A stretch of 64,000 nt of DNA from positions 517,001 through 581,000 of the forward strand of contig WPIO01000136.1 in NCBI GenBank assembly GCA_009760855.2, given 5' to 3'. Each line of letters starts with the position of its first letter. Position 1 is the stretch's first letter. The notes under the pieces are model-generated. The model worked only from the letters and a program-made list of their open reading frames with translations. It searched no databases and had not been told where the DNA came from. The position numbers and the translations under genes were made by a program. Shown here piece after piece: positions 19,555-31,829 of the stretch. Origin of the DNA: Cristatella mucedo. Its lineage: Eukaryota > Bryozoa > Phylactolaemata > Cristatellidae.

Positions 19555-22201
19555 ATGGCGGTGGCTAACAGAGATCTGTCATGGATCATGCAAAAGCTTC
19601 GAAATTTCGTCCTTCAGGTACGCAGCCCTTAAAAAAATGGGAGCAATGTGGACGTTGGATCATAAATTTAGCCCAATTCTGTAAGGGCTTAAAGTAAGCA
19701 CCAGCTCTGAAATGAGCTGTATGAAGACGCTTACCGATGGCGGGCACCCAGGCAGCCGAACGATTACAATAATTCGGCTTCTCTATCTTGCGAAGCTGAG
19801 ACAGAGGCTTGAAAGATATCAGGTTTTTCCGTTTGAAAAGAAGTATACTTTAATCGAATGGCATTGGTAAAGGCAACAGAATAGGATGGGCGCGCGCAAG
19901 TGAAAGCAGGCGTGTTCGGGCTCTGAAAGGCATTCAGGCTTTCGTGACGCCCTCGAACGCACAATGAGATGCTGGCCTGAGTTATTTGCAGCCGTTGTGT
20001 TATGCAATGCAACTCCCGGGTTTATTCCCGTGCGTGCGAATGATCGTGAATACGTTCCCGTCCGCCCACGATCGCTCCCGTCCGCCGTCGCTGCCCTCTA
20101 AACCGGCCCTCGCTCCCTTCATGAAACCTTAGTTTGCAGACTGTCGGATTTTCAGCTCTCGATATACTTTTTCCAGCCTCGCCAAAATGTCTCATGACTT
20201 TGTGTTCCCGATGCTGCATCAGTCTTCTCTCATGGACCGAACGGCGAATCCTTATGACTGGTCGTGCTCCTACGACCGACTGCGCCCGTGTGCGCGATTT
20301 CGCCAATATAGGGTTCGTGCTGGCTCGTGCATTCTTAGAGATGACTTGGAATCTCATGTATCCTGTGAAATTCGTTAAAGCCAGGCTCGTTGTGCAAGCT
20401 GAAACTCTGCTCCTCTGGAGTGGACAACAGAATGGCCAGATTTTCTTCATCGGCCAGTAGCTGTCAGCCATAGCTCTTTGACATTTTCTTGAGGCATGAA
20501 GTCATTCTTTTACCGTCTTGTATCTGCTGGGCATTTTCTGTTCACTGGGAAATGCCGTACGCGAATTCCTTAAGCTTTTGCATCTTGGCCGTGGCTCAAC
20601 GAAAGTGGATAATTAATGCTTAGTTTAAGCAGCAATGCTTTGATATCAGTGCCTAGTTACCTAGTGTCTCCATGTTTGATTTAGCATGTATGTGTAAGCA
20701 TGCTACTTGTTTTCTTTTGTTACGCTTGCTATGCTTGTTGTTCATTGAGCATGCTACAGCTAGCTAACACAGCTACAGCTAGCTAACACAGCTACAGCTA
20801 ACTAACACAGCTACAGCTAACTAACACAGCTACAGCTAACTAACACAGCTATAGCTAACTATCGATCATGCTTCTTTTACAGCAAATGTAAAGTGCCTTG
20901 AAAGAGATTGAGTTCTCTGCGGGCGCTATAACGAATGTACTATTGTTAGTATTATACATGCATCTAACCCTTTGGTATTGATTCTCTTGCGATGAGTTTT
21001 ACGCGCCTGAATGGAGATCACCTTCTCTTAGGGCCCTATACAAGCGACATATTATTAATATTACTGCTAGTAGAAATAGTACTAACTGAGAGCATATGAC
21101 AAGTGTAGCTACTGTTTGAGGAGAACTAATCTACTTAGCGTGTTCCTCAGAACTTAATATCGTATTGCTCTCGTTATTTTGATTTTACTTTTTAGAGGAA
21201 GTTGGTTAATCCGTTGAGGTTTGCAGATCAAATGTCACCGCGGTAAGTCTTTGGTTTCCTTTCATCGTTAGCACTGGTTTCGTTGCATTTGTGGGATTTG
21301 TGAAGCCTGTTGTTATGGCTGATCTGTGTCGCTGGTTGTTTGAGCTTTTCACTTGATTGTGCAGTTGCTTTGTTGCTAGTTACTCGAAATACTGTAAGCA
21401 TTCATTCTTTGGCTCCAGCCTATCTCTCAGATATACTCCCCCATCAGGCCAAGCATCGTACCGCCTGCTTTTTGGAATCCAACAGTTTACCAATACCTCG
21501 TACAAACCTCAAATCCTTTGGAGACCATGCATTTAGTTCGTATGCTCCCAAAGCCTGGAACTCCCTCTCGACCTGCGTCAGAACATCCCCCGACTTGACC
21601 ACATTTAAAAAGAACTTAAAACACTCACCTATTTAGGACAGCATTGTGTGGGTCCCTGTGATTCGTCCTTGATGTGCTTATGTGTGCTGACACTGCATGC
21701 TGCCCCTAACCACATTTGCATGCTGAACCTGTGCATGTCACCCCTAACCATGTTATTCATTTTGTTTGTTTATCAAGCATGATTTTACTCACCATTCAAT
21801 TGCATTTCCCTTCGCAGCAAATGTAAAGTGCATACAGAGAGATTAAGTTCTCTGAGGGCGCTTTTCAAGTGCATTATTATAATTATTATTAAACGATCAC
21901 GGTGCTTTAATGAAGTTTTATTTTGCGATTGCTTGCTGGGGGATCTCGAATCCTTTTTTTGGTTTTTACTTGCCTTGTTACGTTGGCTCCATGCTTTCTG
22001 CCTCCCTATTGTGATTAGTCCTGCCTTGCTTTTTTGTAGTTAGGTCTATGTGTATTGCACACGGTGTGCCAGTCCTTAGCACTGCTTGTGCAAGAAACCT
22101 TTCAGCAAGTTTCCACTGATCATTGGAGCAGATATGCAGTCAGCCGCCTGTTGATTCATATTATCTGCTTAATTCTTGCTTAATTCTTAATTCTAAGAAT
22201 A

Positions 22202-22275
<74 letters not shown>

Positions 22276-25200
22276 CTGTGTGTGTGTGTGTTTGCCTGTG
22301 TGTGTGTGTGTTTGCCTGTGTGTGTGTGTGTGTGTTTGCCTGTGTGTGTGTGTGTGTGCGTGTGTGTGTGTGTGTGTATGTACATGTGTGTGTATGTGTG
22401 TTGTGTGCGTGTGTGTGTGCGCGTGTGTGTGTGTGTGCATGTGTGTGTGCATGTGTGTGTGTATGTGTGTGTGCCTGTGCGCGTGCGTGTGTGCAAGAGG
22501 GAGAGACAGCTCTGTTGTGGTTGATCGGTGGTCAGAAGCTGCTGCACGATGTAGCTGCCTGTGTGTGTGTATGTACGTGTGTGTGTGTATGTGTGTGCGT
22601 GTGTGTCTGCTTTGCATCTCTCTCTCTGGCTGCCACGCCTTTCCCATGGCCGCCCTTGCCCTCTCCAGGTGCTCACCGGGGCTCGCTGCTCCGGAAAGCG
22701 CTCGCGCCGTCGTGGCCGTCCCGCCGGCGGCTGTGGCTGATAGCACATGTGATGTTTGGCCGGCTCGCGTACCTACCTGCCTGCCTGCATTTTGCCGCCG
22801 CCAGCGACCAGCCGCCTCCGAGTCTTCCTGAGGGTCCGTCTCACAAGCTTGCCAATAACTATTACTTCGCTCGAGACGGCAGAAGGGAGAGCCGGCCGCC
22901 GACGATCGTCGCCGTCAACCAGAAGCTGCTGCTAGGCTTTCCTGCTGCGACGGCGGCAGCGCCAGGAACAGCTGATGGGTACGGCTGCATCTAGCGCCGG
23001 CGGCCGCCCTTAGCTGTCTCGTGGTGTGCCTGCCGCTCGCAGCTGCAGGGATGGCCGTAAGTGACAAGCCACTCGCTTCTGTCGCACGTAGCGAATGGAC
23101 GGCACGGAAGGCGGCACCGGTTTTTGGCAGTGCGAGCTAACCTAAAAAAAAACGATGAGCTGCCACTGGGTGGCTTCCTTTCTGCTCGCAGGCTCTGTTC
23201 GCATTAGCTTGCATGCCATGATTAGGGCAGCACTAGTATGAGCAATCGCCTGTGACGTCCTTCGGGCGTCTTTCGCAGTTCTGAGCCGTCGTTGTGTCAG
23301 CTCATTTTTGGGCACCGGTCGCATAACGCTGCTGGCATGTCGTGACGCCTCGAATGCTCAGTTATTCGTGCGCTAACGAAGCGATGTCAGTATTAATTGT
23401 CCAATTCAGCAGTGGAATCTGTCCGGTAGCCGATTACCATGCCTAGAACGTGCACTGGGGAAGTGTAGCGCGGTGCTGCTTCAGATAGCTCAGGAGCCTC
23501 ATTATGCAGCCTTAGTTTTTGGATTGACAAGATAGCTTCGGTATCCTCTCTGTTTGTAATTTCTTACTCGAGTCCACTAGATCGTTAACGATAAGATGTA
23601 GGTTGAAACTTGCGAGCTCTTTTTACTTCTTATCGAAGGAGCATTTTACTATCGTTTCATGATTGGTGTGTACGGTCAGTGGGGAATACGCTTAAACAAA
23701 CTCAAAAACCAAGCAATCCTGCCGGGTGCATGGATTTTTCGGGAAGACACTGTATATATGTTTATTTCTGTACTCATTATATGTACACATTATATTGTTT
23801 ACCTTATATATATATTCTATGCTCAGCTAGACAACATTCTTGAACCCTCAATTCACTATCGCACAACAAAAAAGCTGCTTTGTTTCTGTGTGCTTATCTT
23901 TGACAAACGGTGAATGACACTAGTGTGACTAGGTGTGACACTGGGATGGTTATAAATGGTGTGTGCATAGGCGACGTGCATGCCTTTAGTACCATGGTTT
24001 CGAGGACCTGGCTTGCAACGTGTTCACACTGAGTATGCCTGGCTGTAAGACTGAGCAGTGCTCCGTGCTCCGTGCTGTGACTCTGCCTGTAATGTAATGT
24101 AAGGTATCTCCATCTGTAACTCCACAAAGTGATAAAGACCATGTGGGTATTGCTAAGGAGACTTTTGTATAGCGCACTCACAGCCTAAGCAGCTTTTGGT
24201 ACGCATTCGGTCTGGTGCCACCCGATCGCTTCAAGTCTTAAGTATGTCGATAATCATAATGCTATTAGTAATAACAATAAGCCATTAATGTAGCACTCCG
24301 AGGGAGTCACTTCTCTTTCTAGGTGCTTGACCTTGATCCCGAAAACGAATCTCGTCAATTTGTTAGTCATACCAGGCACAATTTCGTAGTGCATAGGCAC
24401 ACCAACGACGATGCTAACCGACTATGCAAAAGCTTTGAGAGGCAGGTAGGTATTTAGCTTATTTTTGAATGTCGTCAAGTCCACTGGACCCTATTCCCAC
24501 TGTCCTGCTCCTACGTTGCATTGATCTGCTGCTGCCATGCATAACCAACATCATTAATATGTCATTAGCCTCAGGTCAGGTCCCAGCACCTTTCAAAAAA
24601 GCTGTAGTCAGGCCACTTCTCAAGAAAGCTACACTAGACCAAGAGAACTTTAGCAACTACCGCCCAGTCTCCCTTCTACCATTCCTATCAAAGACACTGG
24701 AACGGGTCGTGGCAGACCAGCTGAACTCGTATATCGAAACCTCACAACTTGCTAGTAAGTTCCAGTCTGGCTTTAGAGCTAATCACTCCACAGAGTCAGC
24801 ATTGCTTCGGGTATACAACGACCTACTTAGGAATGCAGACATGGGTAGAGTGTCTCTTCTTGTTTTGCTCGATCTTTCGGCAGCTTTTGATACCATCGAT
24901 CACAAAGTACTTCTAGAGCGCCTCTCATCTCGCCTGGACATCACTGGCACTGCTCTGCAGTGGTTCGGGTCGTATCTCAGTGGGAGACTCCAGAGTATTG
25001 ACGTGAATGGACAAAGATCATCTGAAGTACCTCTGAAATATGGAGTACCTCAGGGGTCCGTGCTAGGTCCGGTTCTTTTCACCGTTTATACTCTCCCTCT
25101 TGCTGATGTGATTGCCAAGCACAATCTAGGCTTTCACTACTATGCAGATGGCACTCAGTTGTACCTTTGCTTTGACCCCTCCCAGCCTTCGACCACCTCA

Positions 25201-28200
25201 CCTCAAATTCTCTCAACTCACTTGCTGCATGCATTGATGACATCCGCACATGGATGGCAGCAAATTTTCTAAAACTAAACGATGATAAAACTAACTTACT
25301 AGTGATGGGCAAACCCAGTGTGACTAAGAGATTGGAAAGGCTGACTCTCAAAATTGGCTCTGCCAGCATATCTCCTGTTGAATCAGCTCGAAATCTAGGT
25401 GTCATATTCCAAAGCGACCTCTCGTTAGACGACCACATCAGCTCCACAGTCAAATCAGCCTATTTTCAGCTTCACAACATTGCTAAAATTAGAGCTTGTT
25501 TAGATAAGGATACCACGTCCAAGTTGGTCCATGCATTCGTGACATCTCGTCTCGACTTCTGCAACTCACTGCTTACTGGCCTACCAGCATGTGCGATCAG
25601 GCGATTGCAGCTGGTGCAAAACTCTGCAGCTAGGCTTGTCTGTCGTGAGCGTCGCAGTTGCCACATTACTCCACTTCTCGCCGACCTGCACTGGTTACCA
25701 GTCAAGCAACGGATTGACTTCAAGGTTTTGTCGCTCACTTTTAGGTCTCTTCATTCTATGGCTCCAGCCTATCTTTCAGATATACTACCCCATCAGGCAA
25801 AGCATCGTACCACTCGCTTTTCGGAATCCAACAGTCTAGAAATACCTCGTACAAACCATAAATCCTTTGGAGACCGTGCATTTAGCTCGTATGCTCCCAC
25901 AGCCTGGAACTCCCTCCCGACCTGCATCAGAACATCCCCTGACCTGACCACATTTAAAAGAAACTTAAAAACATACCTATTTAGGACAGCATTTAGTGGG
26001 TCCTTGTGATTCGTCCTCGATGTGCTTATGCGTGCTGACACTGTTCGTGCTGCCACTAACCACATTTGCATGCTGACCCAGTGCATGTAACCCCTAACCA
26101 TGTTATTCATTGTGTTTGTTTTTCAAGCATGATTTTACTTACTATTCTATTGCGTATCACTTTGCAGCAAATGTAAAGCGCCTAGAAAGAGATTAAGTTC
26201 TCTGAGGGCGCTTTATCAAGTGCAATATTATTATTATTATTATTATTAAATTTGATGTGGTCGATAGTGAGCTCAGGGGGGGCCTTGGGAGTATGTTAAC
26301 TGAATGCACGCCCTCCAAGAGATTCGAAGTTCAGTTGTGGCACAACGTAATGATCAGAGTCAGTATAGACCGTCGTAGATATGTGACGTCACAGAGATGC
26401 GAAGTCAGCCAAACAGGGGAGCAATTTGGGTTTTTGTGGTTGTGATGTGGTTATGCTGATGGCTGTGAAGATCCGTGTTAGGTCTTAAGGTCTGAAACAT
26501 TTAGAATAACGTTGGATGCATATGAGCATGTGCATGCATATGTTTGCATCCACACGTACATGCATACACTTCCTAGTACCCGCAAGCTGGTACGCAGACG
26601 TATGCAGGCTGTAATAATAACCTTGTCAAGCAGGGCATTTACTAGTCACGATTCTGCCGAAAGAATACATCTGCACGGTCGTTAATGCATTTCTTTGACA
26701 ACATAATTGTTTGCATAATGCATCTATGTCATATTGCCATCACTTAGACTGCATTCTACCGTGGCATGCAAAGTGTACCTGCAAATACTGGGCTGCTGGG
26801 TGCTGCTGTCAGCAGCCAGTGATTCGTGTTCGTGTAAGGGACAAAGGTGCTAACGAGGATTCCTGTACGCTGACACGGTTACCTTGCTTTAATGTGATTC
26901 ACTGAAATGACAGCACTCAGCCTCTCGAATATGCTCAATACTGCTGCAAATCCTGGAGATGCCTTGCCCCACACACATCCCTCTTGTGTGCAGTGTTTAG
27001 CTCCCTGCTTACGTGCATCAGGTTCAGACGATCGTTTGATGGCAGCTTATGTCAGCTAAGACTCTGATCTGCCCTACTATATGATTAGTGACTAGGCTGC
27101 ATAGACCATAGAGGTCGAGCATGGTCCTATTTGTCTATCAACACTGCGGCTGATCTGCGATTCTGCAATATCATGCAGGATCAGCGATCCTGCACGGGCC
27201 CTCGTGCGCAGAATGAATGTAGGCTTAAATTCCTGTATGCACACTCAGGGCTCCAAGTATTTGCTCACCACGGGAATAGGTGGATATTCCGAAGCTGCTG
27301 GGGCAGCAAGCTGCTTAGCGGTTTTCCATTGACGTCCTTGGCAGCTGAAGCTAGTGATCGCACAGCATGGCAGCGCATAGGCAGCGCATGGTTGCGACAG
27401 CTTTCGCCCACAGGAATGGACGAAATCGGCCAATATCTGTGCATCTATCTGCCATTTGGTAAATAAATCACGGTGCCGTTCCAAAATCAAGCCCTAAAAA
27501 AAGATTTAGCACGTTACTGTTTTCAACGCACGATGGTGTGCGAAGCTCGCAATACTTCCGGTGTACCTTCGGTTCCCCTTTCTGGTGGTTCGGGTACGAG
27601 CTGCTGCTGCAGCTGCAGCCTGCCGAAGGCCAACGAAGCGTTCTGCTTGCGCTTCGTGAACGACACTGAACAGATAGGAACACTTGTTTGTTTTTGGCTG
27701 CCGCCGGTGGACACGCGATTAAACGAGCTGCTTGGCCGATTGAGCCCAGTCAGTGGAAGCCGCCCAGAGGGGCCGACATTAGCACGCCAGAGGTGCTCGT
27801 CGACGTGGGGAGAAGAGAATTTCTGTCTGACGAGTAACCCACCAGGAACGTAGCCATGACTGAGCAATCCACTTAAAGCTGCAGCGTTACTTACTGTAGG
27901 CGAAATGGATGCCAGCATGCTGCGCTGGATACCCGAAAATCTCAGGCAGCTCAGTTTATTGGAACTTCTGTGAAAGCCGACTTTTGACTCTTATGTAGAA
28001 GAAGCAAAACGCCAGGTTCGAGTAAGCTGAAGAAAGGCATGGGATGCAGGGATGACTGCCTGCAGGGATGCACTGATGTGAAGCATGTGGTCACGGGTTT
28101 TGTGGCTCTCTTTTTTTCTGTGCAGGTATTGAAGCGCTTCGTCGAGTTCCATGGCATCGGGGACCGGAATGTGTGTAGCAACGTGCTGAAAAAACGTGTG

Positions 28201-28721
28201 TATTCCATGTGCCCGACCACTGCTGGGCTCTAGTTTTATTTATCAGCACGATAGAAGGTGACCCTTACGGCCTACTGCAAAGCGGATCAGGAAATGTTCT
28301 CACGTCGTTTTTGTCGAGGTCAGGAATTGGCTAAGCCAGTCGCCGGATTTGAATCCCACTGAGCATATCATTGGAGCAACATGGACCTGCCCACCAACCA
28401 GTGGGAAGGACCTGCAGCAATTGCAGAGGCTGCAGCTGTAGGGTACATTGCATTAACCTATTCAGTGGCCGGTGGCTTCTGTGCCTGCCTGGTGCACGGG
28501 TTCCTTGAAAACCGAGGGGGCCTACTTCTTAGTAAACATGCAGCACGATTATCCACTACCTTATTCTTTTTAGCGTTTGCTAAAGGCTATTTCGTAGCCT
28601 GCACATCTTTTGTGCTATTGCTGTTGGAGGATTTAAGCGAAAAAGCGATAAGCCGGTCTTTAGCCTGGCCCTGTGGCCAGTCTGCAAAAATACTCGTGGC
28701 CCTTTGTGTGTTTGTGTGTGC

Positions 28722-28752
<31 letters not shown>

Positions 28753-28766
28753 CGCGTGTGCGTGCG

Positions 28767-28852
<86 letters not shown>

Positions 28853-31189
28853 CACACACACGCTTGCATTGGCGGGTGCCTTATATGTATGCCCCATCTC
28901 AAAAGTCTTGTTCCACCACTAAAAGTGAGCAAATTGGTCGAACTGAGGAAAAGCTCCCAGCGCAGCCATCGGCCCCCGTGAAGCTGTGACCACAGCAAAG
29001 TGGAACAGCTGTCATTCGTACCGAGTGCATTGTGCACTTTAAAGCTGCACAATGCTGTGCGGGTTCTTATGAATTTTTGGCATTTAAAAATGGTATTTCT
29101 AGGGACTACTGTACTGTTTGCAGTTTTTTAGCTTTTCTCTCCGTAAGAACTCTTTCTGACTTTCTGGGCTGCTGCCACTGTGAGCTTTACCAAATTTTTT
29201 CTCTACTCGCCGAGCGCAGGGGCCGACTTCTTTTGGCCTCCTGGCACCAAGTCCAATATGACTTGGAGGTTATCGCTAGACATTGCTGCAGAAGGTTGAC
29301 TATAGGTTGACTGTTGGCCTTGCATTAAATAAGGATAATATTAATGCTATTCATTATAATATGTTGTTTATGTAGGCATTAAGAGAACAGGATCTCAATC
29401 CAGATACAAGTTACAATTCACTGCGAGCGAATCAAACGGTTAGTGACATGCACTGTAGCAAGCTTAGACGAGCATTCCAATGCAAACACCATCCTTGTCC
29501 AGTGCGTAAGAGCATACTTAGGGTCACAGGTTTGTAGGACCTCAGGCTAGTAAAATGGACTGAATCGTGCAAAGGTGAGCATGCAAAGCTCAGGCTGGCA
29601 ACATAGACGAGTTCACTGTGGTAAAGGCTTAGCTGAGCTAAACTGATGCATCATTAGCTGATGCATAGGTGATGCCGAGTCTTTGCAGGTGGTGACCAAA
29701 GCCTGAAGCAAGCTCCAGACTTTTGGTGCATACGAGCTGAAGGCTCGATTTCCAAAAGACTTTGATTTAGTGGAAGAAATGGCCATAGATCAGTAAATCG
29801 ATCTAGTGTAAAAATGCTCGTAGTCTAAAGTGTTTAAGGTCTTTTGAGAAACGATTATATGAGGCAGCAGGTCAGTGGCCTGAGGCACATAACAAAATTT
29901 CCCGAAAGGGCTTTTTCTGAAGCAGCTTTCAGAGTTTTGAGGTGGCCTAGTTAGTCGCCTGATGTAAATTCCGTTGAGCTTATGTAGGATGGGTTGAATA
30001 ACTGTCCGAGGTCTGATTCTGTGCCTGCTACGACTTCGAAAGAGCAGTTTGTTCAGCTGCAACACTAAAGGTATAATAATAAACGATAGACTTGTAAGGG
30101 TTTGCCCGACTATGCCTTGGCTGGTAATTTAAACCACCGAGGCTCATTCTCCTGTTTATGATTCGCTATAGCGATATTATTTTTACTGATTTAAGAAATT
30201 AAGTGTGTTGCATATAGTCTGTAGAAAGCCTACACGTATTTTCTCACGTGTCACACCGAAAGGCATCTGCTGGCATTAGTCTGGCATCACTATACCGGGT
30301 GGAACAATACTTTGTCATTACTATATGGGCAACCTTACTGAGCTAACAGCCCACACCCCTACTGATATCCACTCCCTGCACGGCTTCATGCAGACAGATG
30401 CATGTAATGCTTCCTAAAATAGTAACCCATGACGCAGATTATCCAGATTATGTCCGGGTGGACCGTGGAGACCTGAACTCCTAATTAAGTCATTTTTACA
30501 AATAATAGTTTTACTACTATAATTAACATTTTTACTTAAGCAACGCATTAAGCATGCACTTCATATATAGTGCTCAGAAATTCATTCTGTATTCTTCTGT
30601 AAGCTAAGTAAAGTGCCATCAGCCGTACCAGGTCGGCATGCATCACCAATCAGCATACTGGGTGGAACAAGACTTTTGACGAGTAGACATAAGATCATGT
30701 ATTTGCATTTATAATATATTTTTGTGGTTTGCATGTGTACAGCTGTGTATGTGTCCTATTTAGATTGCATGTACCGGCTGGCCATCTTCGATGTTTTAAA
30801 TTTTGTCGATCGTATTCCTTAATGAAATCCAGTGGTGAATTTTTAGCTCGGGCTTTTAATCATACAAAGACCCTAAGTTATGACTGCAACTTTGTTTATT
30901 ATGGTGACACTCTGGCAGGCTGTCACTACCATGCCAGAGTGCTTTTGAACGCTTATATGTGCAAGTTGGTTTTTGCTTGGTAATTGCAGCTTGCTTAGAT
31001 CATTGTCTCGGTACTTGTTGTGATGGTGCTGGTCAATGGTAATTAACACACCCATGCAACTTATTGTATTGCTTCTCTTTTAGGGCGGCCAAATCAACCG
31101 CAGCTGTTGTAAACGCTGGTCCACTGCCACCGACTCCCGGTTTTGGTTACAGCGAGAAGACAGGTCTGCCGCTTCCTCCTCTGCAATAG
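19555..31189 (+). CDS. NDUFA7: NADH dehydrogenase (complex I) subunit NDUFA7 / B14.5a, complete
   Basis: Accessory subunit of mitochondrial complex I at the inner membrane. Exons: 19555-19617, 21196-21242, 22805-22978, 31084-31189. They join in phase to 390 nt, 129 residues (human protein 113). Exon 1 encodes [20 protein letters not shown], matching the family N-terminus. Exon 2 gives [15 protein letters not shown]. Exon 3 carries the family core [19 protein letters not shown] followed by [10 protein letters not shown]. Exon 4 gives an Ala/Pro-rich end finishing in TGLPLPPLQ, which is less conserved and is the least certain exon, although its phase (GG|G) and TTTTAG acceptor fit. Intron 3 is 8.1 kb and contains LINE, Tc1-like and (TG)n sequence. 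The G+C of exon 3 is higher than its surroundings. The gene converges on SPATA20. Confidence 0.88.
20753..20864. repeat. 19-bp tandem repeat, NDUFA7 intron 1
   Basis: Five units of GCTACAGCTAGCTAACACA or its one-base variant (AACTAA) plus a partial sixth. It lies immediately before LINE-A tail sequence. Confidence 0.93.
20880..21070 (+). mobile_element. Two tandem LINE-A/SINE-A tails
   Basis: Terminal stem-loops at about 20884-20955 (GTAAAGTGCCTTGAAAGAGA) and 20995-21065 (CGCGCCTGAATGGAGA), each followed by ATT-rich sequence. The second looks more like the SINE-A version. They lie in NDUFA7 intron 1, shortly before exon 2. Confidence 0.7.
21400..21900 (+). mobile_element. LINE-A 3' fragment, NDUFA7 intron 2
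   Basis: ORF end ([19 protein letters not shown] on to [10 protein letters not shown]), 3' UTR, stem-loop at about 21822-21875 and ATT tail. It is 5'-truncated. Confidence 0.9.
22202..22606. repeat. (TG)n microsatellite with TTTGCC interruptions
   Basis: TG runs at 22202-22496 are broken several times by TTTGCC; a second block follows at 22560-22606. It lies in NDUFA7 intron 2. Cys/Val and Thr/His frames are artefacts. Confidence 0.97.
24080..24215 (-). mobile_element. LINE-B 3' end fragment
   Basis: ATGTAATGTAAGGTATCTCC, then ATCTGTAACTCCACAAAG and GCGCACTCACAGCCTAAGC. It matches the 3' end of the minus-strand LINE-B copy at 34.3-34.45 kb. Confidence 0.75.
24283..24478 (-). mobile_element. 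LINE-A 3' part, interrupted (left half)
   Basis: Minus-strand tail at 24285-24340 and, at 24455-24478, the antisense of the ...LTTFKKxLK codons (GAATGTCGTCAAGTC). The copy stops where the + strand LINE-A starts and appears to resume at 26249. Confidence 0.6.
24476..26248 (+). mobile_element. LINE-A reverse transcriptase copy, 5'-truncated and inactive
   Basis: The longest LINE-A copy, in NDUFA7 intron 3. 24469-25272 encodes most of the [49 protein letters not shown]. The catalytic box at 25141-25152 reads YADG, not YADD, so one metal-binding Asp is lost. A one-base frameshift near 25180-25205 moves the frame. The rest ([18 protein letters not shown] to FRTAFSGSL, stop at 26007-26009) continues in another frame. 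The C-terminal part ([26 protein letters not shown]) is typical of CR1/L2/Jockey-type LINEs. The 3' UTR ends in the stem-loop at 26166-26220 and an ATT tail. No endonuclease domain precedes it. Confidence 0.93.
26249..26345 (-). mobile_element. LINE-A 3' part, interrupted (right half)
   Basis: GATAGTGAGCTCAGG, then CTTGGGAGTATGTTAACTGA and ATGCACGCCCTCCAAGAGA follow the antisense of the APKAW and LKSFGDRAF codons, continuing the minus-strand copy that ends at 24478. Confidence 0.55.
26346..28039. other. NDUFA7 intron 3, unassigned part
   Basis: No repeat family or exon recognised. Open frames on both strands at 27.1-27.9 kb contain nothing I can relate to a known protein; they may belong to the damaged 5' half of the Tc1-like element downstream. 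Confidence 0.35.
28040..28921 (+). mobile_element. Tc1/mariner-like transposon remnant
   Basis: At about 28324-28380 the + strand encodes [17 protein letters not shown], the signature around the last catalytic acidic residue (E of PTE) of Tc1-type DD34E transposases. Sequence before and after is frameshifted. A 19-base motif at 28899-28917 (TCAAAAGTCTTGTTCCACC) is followed by ACT and looks like the outer end of a right terminal inverted repeat; its exact reverse complement occurs at 30661-30679. A (TG)n tract interrupts the 3' part. The left end was not found. Confidence 0.6.
28700..28858. repeat. (TG)n microsatellite, NDUFA7 intron 3
   Basis: About 160 bases of TG with CG interruptions near its start. 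Confidence 0.97.
28922..30320. other. NDUFA7 intron 3, mostly unassigned
   Basis: A stretch at 29690-30065 has weakly LINE-like antisense coding potential but no clear motif. A second Tc1-end-like motif, GGGTGGAACAATACTTTG, lies at 30298-30315. Confidence 0.35.
30325..30475. repeat. Interspersed repeat of unknown type, copy 1
   Basis: Shares several blocks in the same order with 33655-33810: CTACTGATA, CACGGC.TC.TGCAGACA, then CTTCCTAAAATAGTAACC and GCGGATTATCC-like sequence. No coding potential. Confidence 0.7.
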
Positions 31190-31282
31190 CTGGAGCAGCA
31201 GTTCTTGCGCTTGTGGTCACTCTATAGAAGGGACTCTCACGCTTTTTTAATGCCGTGCTTGCAGAGTGGTGCAACGAATGAA

Positions 31283-31288
31283 AATAAA
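31283..31288 (+). terminator. Candidate poly(A) signal of NDUFA7
   Basis: AATAAA 94 bases after the NDUFA7 stop codon. Confidence 0.65.
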
Positions 31289-31829
31289 AGTGCTGAGGCA
31301 GTCTACTAGTCTCTGCTTGCGATTTGTCAGTATTGGGTATCACCACCATGTTTTATTGTTCATACACTGCGCCGGCATGTGGATGCATGCAGTCAGCAAG
31401 AGGATTGTCATTTGAACAGCCGATTCTAGTGGGATTCTCCTATATCGGTAAACATTTATTGATTGGTACATAATCTGTTGCTATTTGGAGAGACGGCTAT
31501 TAATATCCCGCTATCCCACTCCGTTCAGAGTGTATTCTTTCCAAGATGGTGTTTGCTTTAGCTTTCCAAATCCCATAGATGGGCTTGTAGAACTAGTCTA
31601 GGTGATCGCTGGTTATTTGCATTTAGTACATCTAGCATTTAACTTCGGCTAGCTTTTTTCACCGTTTTATGTGCAAGGGATTAGTGTCAAGACTTGGCTA
31701 AAGCTTTTCGCCTGCTTGAATTTACTTTTAAACGCGGGATATTATTCACCAGATTTTGGAGTGTGGAACCACTTTGCTTTCACATATCTTTGTCATTAAC
31801 GTCCTGAAGAAAACTTCATACGGAACGAT

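Noticed and set aside
20022-20471. 149-codon minus frame and 108-codon plus frame over the same DNA
   Set aside because: Neither resembles a known protein or has splice or repeat support; lies in NDUFA7 intron 1.
22123-22994. Cys/Val and Thr/His frames on both strands
   Set aside because: Artefacts of (TG)n; only the end ([14 protein letters not shown] onward) is real, as NDUFA7 exon 3.
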